Shown: positions 1-9,210, numbered from the stretch's first letter. The stretch is DNA of 64,000 nt from Chaetoceros tenuissimus (GCA_021927905.1 BLLK01000040.1:496001-560000), one strand, 5' to 3'. Numbers and translations: made by a program. Notes: a model not told the origin generated them from the letters alone.

Positions 1-915
1 AGGGATGGGCAAGGGTCAGATCCTGTTGGCACTAAACAGTCAAAGGGAAGCACAAAGGAGAGTGTGTAAGTATACTCCTCTTTCTCGTGAGCTTTTTGGT
101 GTTTCTCCCATTTCCAGAATACGCTGCAGAGAAGATTGTACTCTCCAACCTTCTGGCTCCCAACAAGAACTTTGGCATTCTTGTAGAGCTCTTTAGGCAC
201 TGTAAAAGTATAGGAATGATTCCGTCCACATGGAGATGATGTGGAAGTAAATTTCTTGAAGCATGGAGGTATATCCTTGATTATGAAGAGATACTTGTGC
301 CCACCCATTATAACAGGTTCAATGTCAAATTCCACAAAAGGTGGATTCTTGAGAGTTTTTTCCACATCAATCTGGATTCTTGGACCTAAATCATCACAGG
401 ACTTCTTCGCGGAGTTTGGACCTTTCATCTCCGTCTCCTTTCCACTCTCTTTTGCAGCCGGCTTCTTCTTAGGGGTAGGGGTTGCTTTTGCATCAAAGAA
501 AGATGCAGGAGGATTTTTTCCATTTGGCGAACCAACTCCTTTGTCAACTTTGGCTTTGTTCTCTTCTTGTGAAGCCACATATTCTATGGAAGAAGCGTTA
601 GACTTGGTGAAGTGGAAATAAGAATATATCTGAGGCTGACTTACTTGCAAAATGATTTTCTTTGATTTGTTTAATGATATCTCTCAATTTTGTTTTGATC
701 TTAGCATCTGTTCCAAGATCATGTAGTTTAGCTTTTGCCATGGAATAGCAAGGTTCATAGAAGTGGGATGGTTTAGGAAAAGTGAGCTTTCCACCAGCTT
801 TAATGATATCTTGTTGAGTCTTCTGGTTGAACCATTCCTTCATATTTTTTAAGATAGCATTATAAAGCTGTGATCCTCTCACTACTTCTGGGTGCTTTTC
901 TTGTCTCGTCGCCAT
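1..915 (-). CDS. Unrecognised two-exon protein, partial at left edge
   Basis: Starts at the ATG at 915. Exon 1 runs 915-645 and exon 2 runs 583 to the window edge; the reading frame is still open at base 1. The 61 nt intron at 584-644 has a GTAAGT donor and a pyrimidine-rich CATAG acceptor, and splicing there keeps the frame (phase 1). At least 280 residues. The first 90 residues are a basic helical region. A low-complexity Pro/Lys/Ala linker follows, then a domain with the phrases KYLFIIKDIPP and YTLSFVLPFD. No signal peptide or known motif is visible. Its 5' UTR begins inside the left arm of the inverted repeat described next, only 7 bp from the ATG. The phrase Y.F.K.IP also occurs in the outward gene at 4941, about 90 residues before a similar L.F.P motif, so the two may be distant relatives (weak inference). 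Confidence 0.6.
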
Positions 916-921
916 TGTGTA

Positions 922-1256
922 TTCAATTCCTTTGAATTTATGAAGTGATGTGTATTGGCTTCAAAGAACAAATTGTGGTGGCCCCACGAATGAAAACAGG
1001 AATTGACAGGAATTGAATAGGTCTAGAATAGGTCTAGTCTTGTCAATATAAATCGGCTCCTACCATAAGTGTAGGCTGTCCCTTGTCTTCCCTTGTCTTC
1101 CCTTGTCGTCTCTTGTCGTCTCTTGTCGTCTCTTGTCGTCTCTTGCCGTCTCTTGTCTTGCCGAGTCTTGTGCGCAGCTTCTGGATGGTTTTAGCTTCAA
1201 CCGTGACACGTTGACACCAACTGTACTAAACGGTTCAATATCGCTCATTTTTTGAA
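922..1256. repeat. Left arm of ~340 bp inverted repeat
   Basis: This arm is nearly identical, in inverted orientation, to 4495-4835. Seen differences are one 10 bp repeat unit (extra copy here), a 16 bp gap near the outer end and a few substitutions. It contains a tandem 10-mer (CTTGTCGTCT on this strand) and a short reading frame starting MSDIEPFSTVG that reads outward. Confidence 0.9.
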
Positions 1257-1336
1257 TCACAACACAACTCGACAGAATAACATAACAAAACATGCAAGCA
1301 ACAATATAAAATACTAATATTTCAAGAATTAAAAGG

Positions 1337-2221
1337 ATGATAGTGAAACCAAAATTTTTCTTTCAAAAGGGTATGGAGTACATTGGAAAGACTTATATCT
1401 TGACATTGAAATATAATGATTCCAACAAACGTCAATTTCATTCTTTTTTTAAGATCGATCCTTTTACATGTGGTACTATCTGGAATAAAATTTACAAATT
1501 GGTGCCAGATCTATTTTACTACCATTTACTTTGGGCTCTCCTTTTCATGAAGCTTTATAGCTCTGAAGCACTTTTATGCAAACAAGTTGGAACAACAGAA
1601 AAAACATATCGGGAAAAAGTGTGGAAAATTATTGCTGCGATTAGTTCTCTAAAACCAAAAATCATCAAATTAGAAAATCGATTCAAAATGCAAAATGGAA
1701 GCTGTTGTCTAATGTCTGTAGATGGTACTGACTTTAGAATTAGAGAGCCGAAACCGTTCTGGTCTGGTTGGTACTCACATAAGTTTCGTGGTCCTGGATT
1801 ACGCTATGAAGTTGCACTTTGCATCCAAACAGGTCATATTGTTTGGACAAATGGACCATTTGCAGCAGGGCATTGGTCTGATTTAAAGATTTTTCGTACT
1901 TGGTTGAAGCATTATCTGCTTCCAGACAAAAGAGTGGAGACGGATGGAGGATATGCAGTTTTTGGTCGAAAAGATGATAAGTGTGATCGTCCTCATGATT
2001 ACTGTTACACAATGGACCAGTATTATGCAAAAACAAATGTGAGAGCAAGGCAGGAGACAGTCAATAGGCGATTTAAAGAATTCAACATTCTTCATGATGT
2101 CTTCCGTCACAAGAAAGAGAAACATGGAATAGTTTTTGATGCTATTGCAGTAATCACACAATTGACAATTGAAAATGGCAATAAACTATATGATGTACAT
2201 TATAGAACTTATAATGTTTAA
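1337..2221 (+). CDS. DDE_4 (PIF/Harbinger-IS5-like) transposase
   Basis: 294 residues, ATG start, uninterrupted, close to the usual length of compact DDE_Tnp_4 transposases. It would cut and rejoin transposon ends in the nucleus. The catalytic triad is readable: Asp129 in MSVDGTDFRI, Asp203 in VETDGGYAV and Glu240 in RARQETVNRRFK. The typical block WSGWYSHKFRGPGLRYEV and GPFAAGHWSDLKIFR lie between the first two. An N-terminal helical region of about 110 residues precedes the catalytic core. It lies just inside the left inverted arm and reads toward the middle of the cassette. With an open frame and all three acidic residues it could be active. No second DNA-binding partner of Myb type is seen in this cassette. 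Confidence 0.88.
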   Translation: MIVKPKFFFQKGMEYIGKTYILTLKYNDSNKRQFHSFFKIDPFTCGTIWNKIYKLVPDLFYYHLLWALLFMKLYSSEALLCKQVGTTEKTYREKVWKIIAAISSLKPKIIKLENRFKMQNGSCCLMSVDGTDFRIREPKPFWSGWYSHKFRGPGLRYEVALCIQTGHIVWTNGPFAAGHWSDLKIFRTWLKHYLLPDKRVETDGGYAVFGRKDDKCDRPHDYCYTMDQYYAKTNVRARQETVNRRFKEFNILHDVFRHKKEKHGIVFDAIAVITQLTIENGNKLYDVHYRTYNV

Positions 2222-3181
2222 TAAGGAACTGATTATTTATATACTTAGAATTACCATGAGTTGACACTATTTTTTGCTACGTTCCTCTAGGTTGCCTTTG
2301 TAGAAATTCATCAACTGAAACATTTTGTTTCATGTGCGTCAGCATAGGCTTGTAGCATAGATTTATATTCAACCAAACAAGATGAGAAAACAAGTTGGTC
2401 CGGCTTGGATGATCTGTCCAATTCTGTCTTTTATTGCTCTGCTTATTCATAGCGGTCTATGGTGTATTCTATTGTCATCTTTCTCATCGTGGTAATAACC
2501 AATGACAGCATACAAAAGAGATATGGTCTTCTCTCCATAGGATCACATAAGTTGATTCAAACTGTATTCGAGCTTTTGCATTCAATCTGCACGCTTTCCC
2601 AAGCGCTGAGTGTTTATTTATTCATTTCTGTCTCCACAGAATCACTTGGCTCATGCAGTCGTTACATCCGTTAATATTTTCTTCACTTTCATCATTTCGA
2701 CCACATTTCATCAACTCGTGGTCAGCTTTACATCAAGCTACAGGAATTCAGGCTTTCCACATGTCAAGCCGATAATCTCTTAGTGTATAAAACTACTACA
2801 TTTCAAGTAGAGTTGTTTTGGTATGGGTATCGATAAACTGTTTCATGTACGTCAGCATAGGCTTGTAGCATAGAGTTACATTCAATCAAACTAAGAAATT
2901 ATGTTATTACTATTCCGTTGTGAAACATGAACATCAACGTTGTACAGCTAAATTGCCTGATACTTATCGCTCAACGGATGTAGATACGTACGTCAACTTG
3001 AAACAATTGGACTGATGAAAGAAACGAAAATTCACGACACACAATTTCTGACTGAAAATATCAAGCACAAAAAAATCCAACGTGATGCTTATTATTTTTG
3101 ACTGATTGAAAAATAGCCAAGTGCTAAACCACTAAGATACAATCTGCATTCACTCACCACTTGGCATATCTGATGTCATCA
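2222..3181. other. Non-coding spacer with a 51 bp direct repeat
   Basis: No convincing gene. A 51 bp segment occurs twice in direct orientation, at 2328-2378 and 2841-2891, sharing GTCAGCATAGGCTTGTAGCA with about six differences elsewhere. The rest is AT-rich and unrecognised. Confidence 0.6.
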
Positions 3182-3976
3182 ATGAGGACCGAAACTATTG
3201 ATGGTCTCTTGACTCTTTTTTATGACGGATCCGAACTTTGGAATGAAAAGCTTGGTAGTCAGTTTACAATTGAATACGACCGTGATCAAGAGTCATGGGA
3301 CCAGCGGATCTCCAGCGAATCAAAGGATTATTGGATGGAACGGCAATCATGGGAGCAGGTAATAGTGGTCAATGGAGTCACTGAGATTCCAGAGAGGACT
3401 TTTCATTTTTGCTGGAATATCAAGAGAGTCATCTTTTCAGATACTGTAGTGAGAATAAAGCAATGGGCTTTTAGCTGCTGCTCAAGTCTTGTCTATGTCA
3501 AACTAGCCCTAACCGTACATATTGGAGAAGGTGCATTTAGTAGTTGCAACCTTTCAAGCGTCTTTATTCCACCAAGATGTCGAGAAATTGGAGGATGGGC
3601 ATTTGACAACAACGAAAATTTAACAATCTTGAATGTTCCACAGGATACAGAGGTAGGAGATAGAATATTTAATTATACAGAGTTACTTGGAAGATCTCCA
3701 TTTGGGGTATTGGACCCTGCTCGTGAGACAAATACCTGGCTCAAAAACATTAATAACGATGAGCAATTTGCTTTGCATAGAGTTTGCTCATCTTTCGAAC
3801 CTACTTTGGATATGATTCTCGATGCTATGACGAATAAAGGAGGGCTAATGGCGTTCAATGTAGAGAATAGCATCGGCATCACTCCGTCGAAATATCTCAA
3901 GGAAAATCCATACGCTCACGTTAGTGAGAAGGAAGTCATCGAGAAGTACGTTTTGCAGATGATGGGTGAAGAATAG
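3182..3976 (+). CDS. BspA-like leucine-rich repeat protein
   Basis: I chose the ATG at 3182 (MRTETIDGLLTLFYDGS) because that opening is the family's usual start in Chaetoceros-like diatoms; an ATG at 3173 is also in frame. 264 residues. Residues ~60-170 carry LRR_5/BspA repeats of the form IPERTFHFCWNIKRVIFSDTV, AFSCCSSLVYVKL and AFDNNENLTILNVP. The C-terminal ~90 residues (NTWLKNINNDEQFALHRVCS, then GITPSKYLKENPY) match the family's conserved helical tail. No signal peptide or membrane segment is visible. These proteins form large families in diatoms, with a presumed protein-binding role. It sits between the transposase and the right inverted arm, so it may be a captured passenger gene. Open frame, no damage seen. 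Confidence 0.85.
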   Translation: MRTETIDGLLTLFYDGSELWNEKLGSQFTIEYDRDQESWDQRISSESKDYWMERQSWEQVIVVNGVTEIPERTFHFCWNIKRVIFSDTVVRIKQWAFSCCSSLVYVKLALTVHIGEGAFSSCNLSSVFIPPRCREIGGWAFDNNENLTILNVPQDTEVGDRIFNYTELLGRSPFGVLDPARETNTWLKNINNDEQFALHRVCSSFEPTLDMILDAMTNKGGLMAFNVENSIGITPSKYLKENPYAHVSEKEVIEKYVLQMMGEE

Positions 3977-4081
3977 TTGTACTTTTTTAATTTTAAACAA
4001 ATTCATTACTTTTAAATAAATACTATCACAATCGTTTTGTATTACTTCTTCTTCATATTCCAGTCTTCTTCCTTAGTAGTA

Positions 4082-4417
4082 CTAATCAACCAACATCCAC
4101 GAGTCTTCAGATTTTGCTTCAGAGATCATATTCTGCTCCACCATTGCCCATGAGTCCTCGGATTTTGTAATGGAGATTTGTGATGCAACGCTTGGTGTGG
4201 CAGTGGATGCAACGTTTGATGTGACAGTTGATGCAATGTTTGATGCGGCAGTTGATGCAGTTGATGCGGCAGTTGATGCAGTGGTTGATGCATCCTGAGA
4301 ATTACTTTTATCGACAGCAGGGGACAGGATCTTGAGTTTCTTATTCACATGTTCGGTATCAAGGTTGATAAAGAATGGACCTTTTTTGGTGCAAGATACT
4401 TTCTCTTTAATATCCAT
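4082..4417 (-). CDS. Small Ala/Ser/Thr-rich protein with two LIR-like motifs
   Basis: 111 residues, ATG start. A basic N-terminus (MDIKEKVSCTKKGPFFINLD) leads to a low-complexity Ala-Ser-Thr stretch (residues ~43-80) encoded by a GTTGATGC-type minisatellite. The C-terminus holds two copies of a phrase, KSEDSWAMVE and KSEDSWMLVD, the second at the very end. Each fits the Atg8/LC3-interacting pattern: acidic residues, then W-x-x-V. The family is not recognised and the function is inferred from motif shape only. The gene converges on the BspA-LRR gene and starts ~80 bp inside the right inverted arm, so it belongs to the cassette by position. Confidence 0.55.
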   Translation of the reverse strand: MDIKEKVSCTKKGPFFINLDTEHVNKKLKILSPAVDKSNSQDASTTASTAASTASTAASNIASTVTSNVASTATPSVASQISITKSEDSWAMVEQNMISEAKSEDSWMLVD

Positions 4418-4494
4418 TGTATAATTTCAAAGCTTTGTTTTATGAGCAGATATGAATATTGTTTCAATACACAAACATCACGTACCTATTGATT

Positions 4495-4835
4495 TTCAAA
4501 AAATGAGCGATATTGAACCGTTTAGTACAGTTGGTGTCAACGTGTCACGGTTGAAGCTAAAACCATCCAGAAGCTGCGCACAAGACTCGGCAAGACAAGA
4601 GACGGCAAGAGACGACAAGAGACGACAAGAGACGACAAGGGAAGACAAGGGAAGACAAGGGACAGCCTACACTTATGGTAGGAGCCGATTTATATTGACA
4701 AGACTAGACCTATTCTAGACCTATTCAATTCCTGTCAATTCCTGTTTTCATTCGTGGGGCCGCCACAATTTGTTCTTTGAAGCCAATACACATCACACAT
4801 CAATACAACAACTTCATAAATTCAAAGGAATTGAA
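4495..4835. repeat. Right arm of ~340 bp inverted repeat
   Basis: Inverted copy of 922-1256. Reading outward it contains an ATG-started frame (MSDIEPFSTVGVNVSRL), then tandem GAGACGACAA 10-mers, one copy fewer than in the left arm. Because the unit is not a multiple of three, the frame after the tandem differs between the arms. The outer end lies 9 bp before the splice donor of the 5' UTR intron of the gene at 4941. Confidence 0.9.
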
Positions 4836-4940
4836 AATTGAAAGGTAAGTTGTGCAATTAGAATCTTACAAAGAAAGAATTTGATATGTATATACATATT
4901 TTCACACCTCCTCTTTTCAATCAATCAAGTAGGAAGTAAA

Positions 4941-5867
4941 ATGTCTGAGGAGAAAGCAGAAGAAACCACAAACGACAGCCCAACTAGCCCTTCAAGAAGC
5001 GACAGTGATTTCGTTCCAGGAGGGAACACTTCTGATGATGAAGAATCATCAGATGATGGTGATTACCAAGACAATTCTGGCGCCACATTTGGTGCTGGGG
5101 GGAATCCAAGACCAAGCGATCCTTCTACTTCCTCTACTTCTCCTTTGAGAAGTGCCTTTGCTGACATGGATATCGATCCACCAGAGGATGAGGATGACGA
5201 CTCTGTTGCTGAGGAAAATTATGATGTTCCTCGCATCGACAAAGATGCATGTGATCTTCAAAATTTTTATGGTTTTGTTAACCCACCAAGTATGCATCAA
5301 CTCGGAGAAGAATATTGCTTTGCTAAGATCAATATTCCTCTTCATTATGGTAGTGCCCATGTAAAAGCGTTATTTGGGCCAAGAAGTGACTCTCTTGAAT
5401 TACAGTTTACCCCACCGCCTCTAACTTACCAGCCATTTTGGACCTGGGGAACTGCGAACGTCAGCGAACTTGAATTCCTTATAAACCATATGGAAGCTCA
5501 TTTCAATAAAAAGAGGAAGAAGAAGGATGAGCGCCTAACCAAGTCACTACACTTGACCTTCCCTTGGGAGGCAGAAAGGTTCTTTTCCCCTGATCTCTTT
5601 CCACAATTGAAATATGGATTTGGAATGCCGGTTATTAAAACTGGCAAAGGAACTCGTGATTTTACTCGAATCCTCTGGTTTGTTGTGAAGAGGGCTAGAA
5701 ACCTTTTCAATGCTGCATCGGTTTCATCTCCAACCGTGAACGAAGTAAAAAGTCCTGTGAAGAAAAAGAGAAATGAGGATGAAGATCGTGGAAATTCATC
5801 ATCACCACCAAAGAAACCTAAATCAAATGTTGGAACAGACGGAGAGGATACAACCATGAGAGATTGA
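4941..5867 (+). CDS. Unrecognised acidic protein with basic C-terminal tail
   Basis: 308 residues from the ATG at 4941. A likely 5' UTR intron at 4845-4929 (GTAAGT donor, CAATCAAG acceptor, 85 nt) lies between the inverted arm and the start codon. Residues 1-95 are acidic and disordered (repeated Ser/Asp/Glu, then DMDIDPPEDEDDD). Residues ~105-265 look folded: KINIPLHYG, FWTWGTANVSELEFLI, KSLHLTFPWEAERFF, then a short VIKTGKGTRDFTRILW. The last ~40 residues include SPVKKKRNEDED and SPPKKPKS, which resemble nuclear localisation signals. No known domain. It may be a distant relative of the outward gene on the other side of the inverted repeat. Confidence 0.65.
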   Translation: MSEEKAEETTNDSPTSPSRSDSDFVPGGNTSDDEESSDDGDYQDNSGATFGAGGNPRPSDPSTSSTSPLRSAFADMDIDPPEDEDDDSVAEENYDVPRIDKDACDLQNFYGFVNPPSMHQLGEEYCFAKINIPLHYGSAHVKALFGPRSDSLELQFTPPPLTYQPFWTWGTANVSELEFLINHMEAHFNKKRKKKDERLTKSLHLTFPWEAERFFSPDLFPQLKYGFGMPVIKTGKGTRDFTRILWFVVKRARNLFNAASVSSPTVNEVKSPVKKKRNEDEDRGNSSSPPKKPKSNVGTDGEDTTMRD

Positions 5868-6195
5868 AGTGAGATTATAATATGAAGAATAATTTCATGC
5901 TGATATTCTAAAACTTTAGCATGAAAAGGAAAACTAGATAAATACTGTAAAATAAATTGTATTTGTTGTAAATCAATATTTTAAAATGGATAATAAATTA
6001 GGTAGCTATGCTTTTTGTCTTCAATGGCTGGTGTGTTCACACACACACTTTTCTTCCCCGTCGGATGAGAAAACATGAGTTACCGTATCCCCATGTTGGA
6101 AAACGCTAGGTTTACACCCGAATTTCGTATATCTAAAATTGTCCTATGGCAGTTTTATTCTTCTTGACGTCTGCTTCTCGTCTCCTCTCTCAACC
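5868..6195. other. Spacer, nothing recognised
   Basis: AT-rich 3' flank of the preceding gene. It includes a short CA run near 6040 and no open frame of note. Confidence 0.5.
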
Positions 6196-7076
6196 TTCCG
6201 GGGTGTGATGATGCGCTCAAAAAGGACGTCCGACTGGAAAAACCGCGAAAAAGTGGGATTTACATACGTACAACACTCATACAAACACTATTTAATTAAA
6301 TTGAAAAGAATGGGCTCTATCTCATGAAAAAATAAACCAATAACTATAATAAACACATTTATCTATATCTATATTCTCTCATCTTTCCAAAACATCCAAG
6401 CTGCATATTCCAAAGTCATCCCAATCAAAAGTTATTGAAACCTGACAAAAAGCACCATTTTCACTAACAACCACCGTGTAAAATGAAAATTCATCATGTA
6501 CCCTCCAAATGATTACAACAAGCATGTCCACACTATCCATTCAACTATACTTGCTGCATAGATGGTTCTTGCCCACTAGAAGCTTCAAATTCCGTCAACA
6601 TGGACTATTTCCACACCGTCATGCACATCTCCCATACATGCTGCCATACAAAACTAATTCTTGTAAAAGTCCTCTTCTGCACTAACAACCGGCTACCATG
6701 TACTCCTAGATGTTTATATAGTTCATCTCTGCACAAATTTGGAAGCAAAAATCCTTCAGGAAGCCGTTGAGCCATATACTGCCAGAGGTATTTTTCACTA
6801 GCTTTCACCGCGTAAACCTAGTTTCCATGCCCGACACTATTTCATCACCAAATCACATCCACTTCAATCCCTAACTCCCCCCAATCTATTCCTTATGTCA
6901 AAGTTAGTCAATCCGTGTAGTTTCAAGTTGAATAAAGGGTTTGAATATATGAACATGTATGTGTCAATATGCGGTATTTTTGAATTTATGTGTTTGTGAC
7001 AAGGTTTGTACGTGATTTCCCACTTTTTCGCGGTTTTTCCAGTCGGACGTCCCTTTTTGAGCGCATCTCACCTCGG
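6196..7076. mobile_element. MITE-like element with ~65 bp inverted ends
   Basis: The segment at 6204-6260 and the inverse of 7018-7072 share TGCGCTCAAAAA, then GACGTCCGACTGGAAAAACC and GCGAAAAAGTGGGA, with a few gaps. No clear target duplication could be read. The interior has weakly related repeats (around 6437-6480, 6640-6690 and 6770-6812) that share CACTAACAACC-like phrases. No transposase is present, so it would need one supplied in trans. It ends ~90 bp upstream of the next gene's start. Confidence 0.65.
6390..6836 (-). pseudogene. Protein-like fragments inside the MITE-like element
   Basis: On the minus strand, a stretch near 6808-6605 reads KASEKYLWQYMAQRLPEGF and LGVHGSRLLVQKRTFTR. 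A separate frame at about 6533-6390 starts with an ATG and reads DMLVVIIWRVHDEFSFYTVV, ending in CSLDVLER and a stop. Composition is protein-like, but the pieces are in different frames and no family is recognised. They could be exons of a small gene, or chance frames in a repeat whose units resemble each other. Confidence 0.3.
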
Positions 7077-7162
7077 TGTGAAAGCATTCCTCTCCAGCAT
7101 CAAAAACAACTCTCGACTCTCTCAATCACTAAGTACTACGTATGGCACAACATACTCTCATT

Positions 7163-7699
7163 ATGAAGCAAAACTACTCTTCAATCATTGTTTGGATCCT
7201 TCTCCCATTTCTTTCACACCAAACGAATGCTTTCTCCACTTACAGAGGATCTACTCACATATCTACACATGATCCCCGTACAAACGTTCTCATTCGATAT
7301 GCAGCAAAAGAATCCATCACCAATCACACAATTCAACCATTTGACATGGAACAAGAACTCGCAGGATTCAAAAGTGACCTCCGTGAACAAACCGATTCAT
7401 CCACAATTACCACTAGTACTATCAATTCCAAAGAAACATTGCAACCAACACTCCAAAACATTCTCTACAAATTAGATACAATCTACACCCAATCCAAACC
7501 CCTCCAACACAAAATTCAAAAGCGAGTAGTACATTTCTATAATCAAATCTTTTCCCAAGATTTTGGAAAACGTGGTGAAGAATATTTGATACTGCAATCT
7601 CTATTGGGAGTGAGTGTTTTATATGGTAAATTTCCACGACAGAAGATCCATCATCGCGTCGACAGAACTTTACCATCAATACAACTGCAAAGAAAGTAA
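7163..7699 (+). CDS. Short plastid-type signal-peptide protein
   Basis: 178 residues from the ATG at 7163; an earlier ATG at 7142 is in frame. Residues 1-24 form a signal peptide (SSIIVWILLPFLSHQTNA), followed at once by Phe in NAFSTY. That Ala-Phe junction fits the bipartite targeting signal of diatom plastid proteins. The middle is Thr/Ser/Gln-rich and hydrophilic. Near the end FGKRGEEYLILQSLLGVSVL resembles the start of the membrane part of plastid isoprenylcysteine methyltransferase-like proteins, but the protein stops shortly after. A truncated relative of that family is possible (weak). The MITE-like element ends just upstream and may have replaced its promoter. Confidence 0.5.
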   Translation: MKQNYSSIIVWILLPFLSHQTNAFSTYRGSTHISTHDPRTNVLIRYAAKESITNHTIQPFDMEQELAGFKSDLREQTDSSTITTSTINSKETLQPTLQNILYKLDTIYTQSKPLQHKIQKRVVHFYNQIFSQDFGKRGEEYLILQSLLGVSVLYGKFPRQKIHHRVDRTLPSIQLQRK

Positions 7700-7780
7700 T
7701 CAACTTCCTTCAAACATTGCTACATCCCATCTAGCAACAACCTCATAGCACAAGACAATATTCATCTCCCTAATTCAAAC

Positions 7781-8483
7781 ATGAATTCCATAGCGAGAGC
7801 AATCCCAAAATTGAGACAAACAATCCTCACCAACAAACAACACTACAAAAGAACTCTCTGTAATGCCACTCCAGTACTAGCAGCTAAACAAACCATCCAA
7901 TTACCAACCCTCGGCAATTCAATCACAGAAGGCACCATTGTAGAATGGACTGTAGAAATTGGACAAAGTGTAAAAACCGATCAAGTCATTGCATTAATTG
8001 AAATGGATAAAGTTACAATTGACATCAAGGCACAAACCAATGGAGTGATTGTACAACAGTTTGCAAATGTTGATGATGAGATTGAAGTCGGTGCTGATTT
8101 ATATGCCATTGACACCGACGCAGATGTAACGTTTACCATTGGTGCAGAAGATTTGGATGCTACTGCTGTACATGTCGATGATGGATTAAACGAGTATAAA
8201 GCCGTCGCTGCGAATGAGCAGATTGGATCTGAAATTCAAGTAAAAAAGAGTCGCATTCCAGGGATGGAAACAGAAATTGAGTACACAGGGAGACTCGAGG
8301 GAGATTGCTGCTTCGGATTTGTCGACATTGAATGGAGCAATTACTTTACAAGATGGGGATGGAGTTCTGCCTACTAGTTATGGTAGAGCAGCCTTTTCAG
8401 AACGTGAAATGCAAGATTTACTTCTTGGTGGGGCAGAAGAAGCGCCATATGACTTGTATCAGCAACCCGTCAAGTATGCATAA
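7781..8483 (+). CDS. Lipoyl-domain protein with Kgd4-like tail (2-oxoglutarate dehydrogenase-related), frame change
   Basis: The N-terminus is basic, Thr/Gln-rich and lacks acidic residues, as in a mitochondrial presequence. Residues ~36-112 are a lipoyl domain very like that of the E2 subunit of 2-oxoglutarate dehydrogenase: LPTLGNSITEGTIVEWTVEI, lipoyl lysine Lys77 in EMDKVTIDIKAQTNGV, and DDEIEVGADLYAIDT. No E2 acyltransferase domain follows. The first frame stops at 8377. A second frame at 8244-8483 reads FQGWKQKLSTQ and ends YGRAAFSEREMQDLLLGGAE, which resembles the C-terminal (Y)R..S..EM....GG motif of Kgd4/MRPS36, the adaptor that ties E3 to this complex. The switch between frames lies around 8244-8280 and needs a one-base change. 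So this is a lipoyl-Kgd4 fusion with a sequencing error, a recent pseudogene, or two chance-adjacent pieces. Confidence 0.65.
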
Positions 8484-8916
8484 ATGATTGAGCAGGAGGA
8501 TGTCGGCTTTTCTAGTAGTTGTGGAATGGAGTGGAGAGAGCAAGACGAGAGATTTTCATGGAATAGTAGGAACAAATTTGCAGAATGGAATTTGGAATTT
8601 TTAGATAAAAATAAATGAAAATTGCAAAATTATGGTGGAAGGGTTACGAAGGGTTCCGAATAATTGTTTTGATTATTTTCATTTAGTCAATTTGAATAGT
8701 AAGTAATCTGTAGATTATGAATTGTACAGTTGTACAGTGTTTTGTGCCACGGACATACAATAACGGAGACGAAACAAACCCTTCTTTTTCTGTATTTTGA
8801 AACATGTATTTTCGTAATGTGAGTATAATTGAATTAGGTATTTTGCTGTTAAAATACGCTTTTATACCAGATCTATACGTACATACATGTTACGTATTGA
8901 GGGCTGAGTGCATTCT
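8484..8916. other. Spacer, nothing recognised
   Basis: 3' flank of the lipoyl gene. AT-rich, with no gene-like frame. Confidence 0.5.
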
Positions 8917-8986
8917 GCTAAATACCAACTTGACCACTAGGCCATCATCACGTGATGATGGCCTAGTGGTCAAGTTGGTATCTAGC
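8917..8986. repeat. 70 bp near-perfect palindrome
   Basis: Arms of 35 bp meet at CAC/GTG (8951/8952) with a single mismatch. The arm reads CTAAATACCAACTTGACCAC and onward to CCATCATCAC. Confidence 0.92.
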
Positions 8987-9210
8987 AAAAGTATACAACA
9001 AAGGCCATATATGGACTTTGATGGATGCTCCCCAGCTCTGCTCCAGTGCTACTCGTGTAGCTTGTGGGCTTATGAGCCAGTGGCACGTGATGTGTGGCGC
9101 CAGCCTAGCCGTCTAAGTGGCTATGTATCAACAAAGTCTGGTTCTTGTGAGCCCCAGGAATCTGCTGCCTCTGGCGGTACTCGAACTCATGACCATTTGT
9201 TGTATACTTT

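Larger units (their letters stand above)
922..4835. mobile_element. DDE_4 transposon-like cassette between long inverted repeats
   Basis: Two ~340 bp inverted arms enclose 3.2 kb carrying a DDE_4-type transposase, a BspA-like LRR gene and a small minus-strand protein. Near-identity of the arms points to a young element or recent gene conversion. I could not find a convincing target-site duplication: bases flanking the outer ends do not match. The arms also supply the 5' ends of genes facing outward on both sides. The structure may therefore be a head-to-head duplication of a promoter rather than a plain terminal inverted repeat. Confidence 0.6.

Noticed and set aside
1060-1293. Reading frame MSDIEPFSTVG... 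in the left arm (and its twin at 4452-4718) as a gene
   Set aside because: The frame diverges after the 10 bp tandem, so the two copies encode different ends; more likely 5' UTR than protein. A likeness to NVSDIEIYDVEV at 46.7 kb is too short to trust.
8241-8262. A 22 nt intron (GTAAAA...CCAG) that would restore the lipoyl/Kgd4 frame
   Set aside because: It joins the frames in phase, but is far shorter than the 61-85 nt introns seen elsewhere here; a frame change is more likely.
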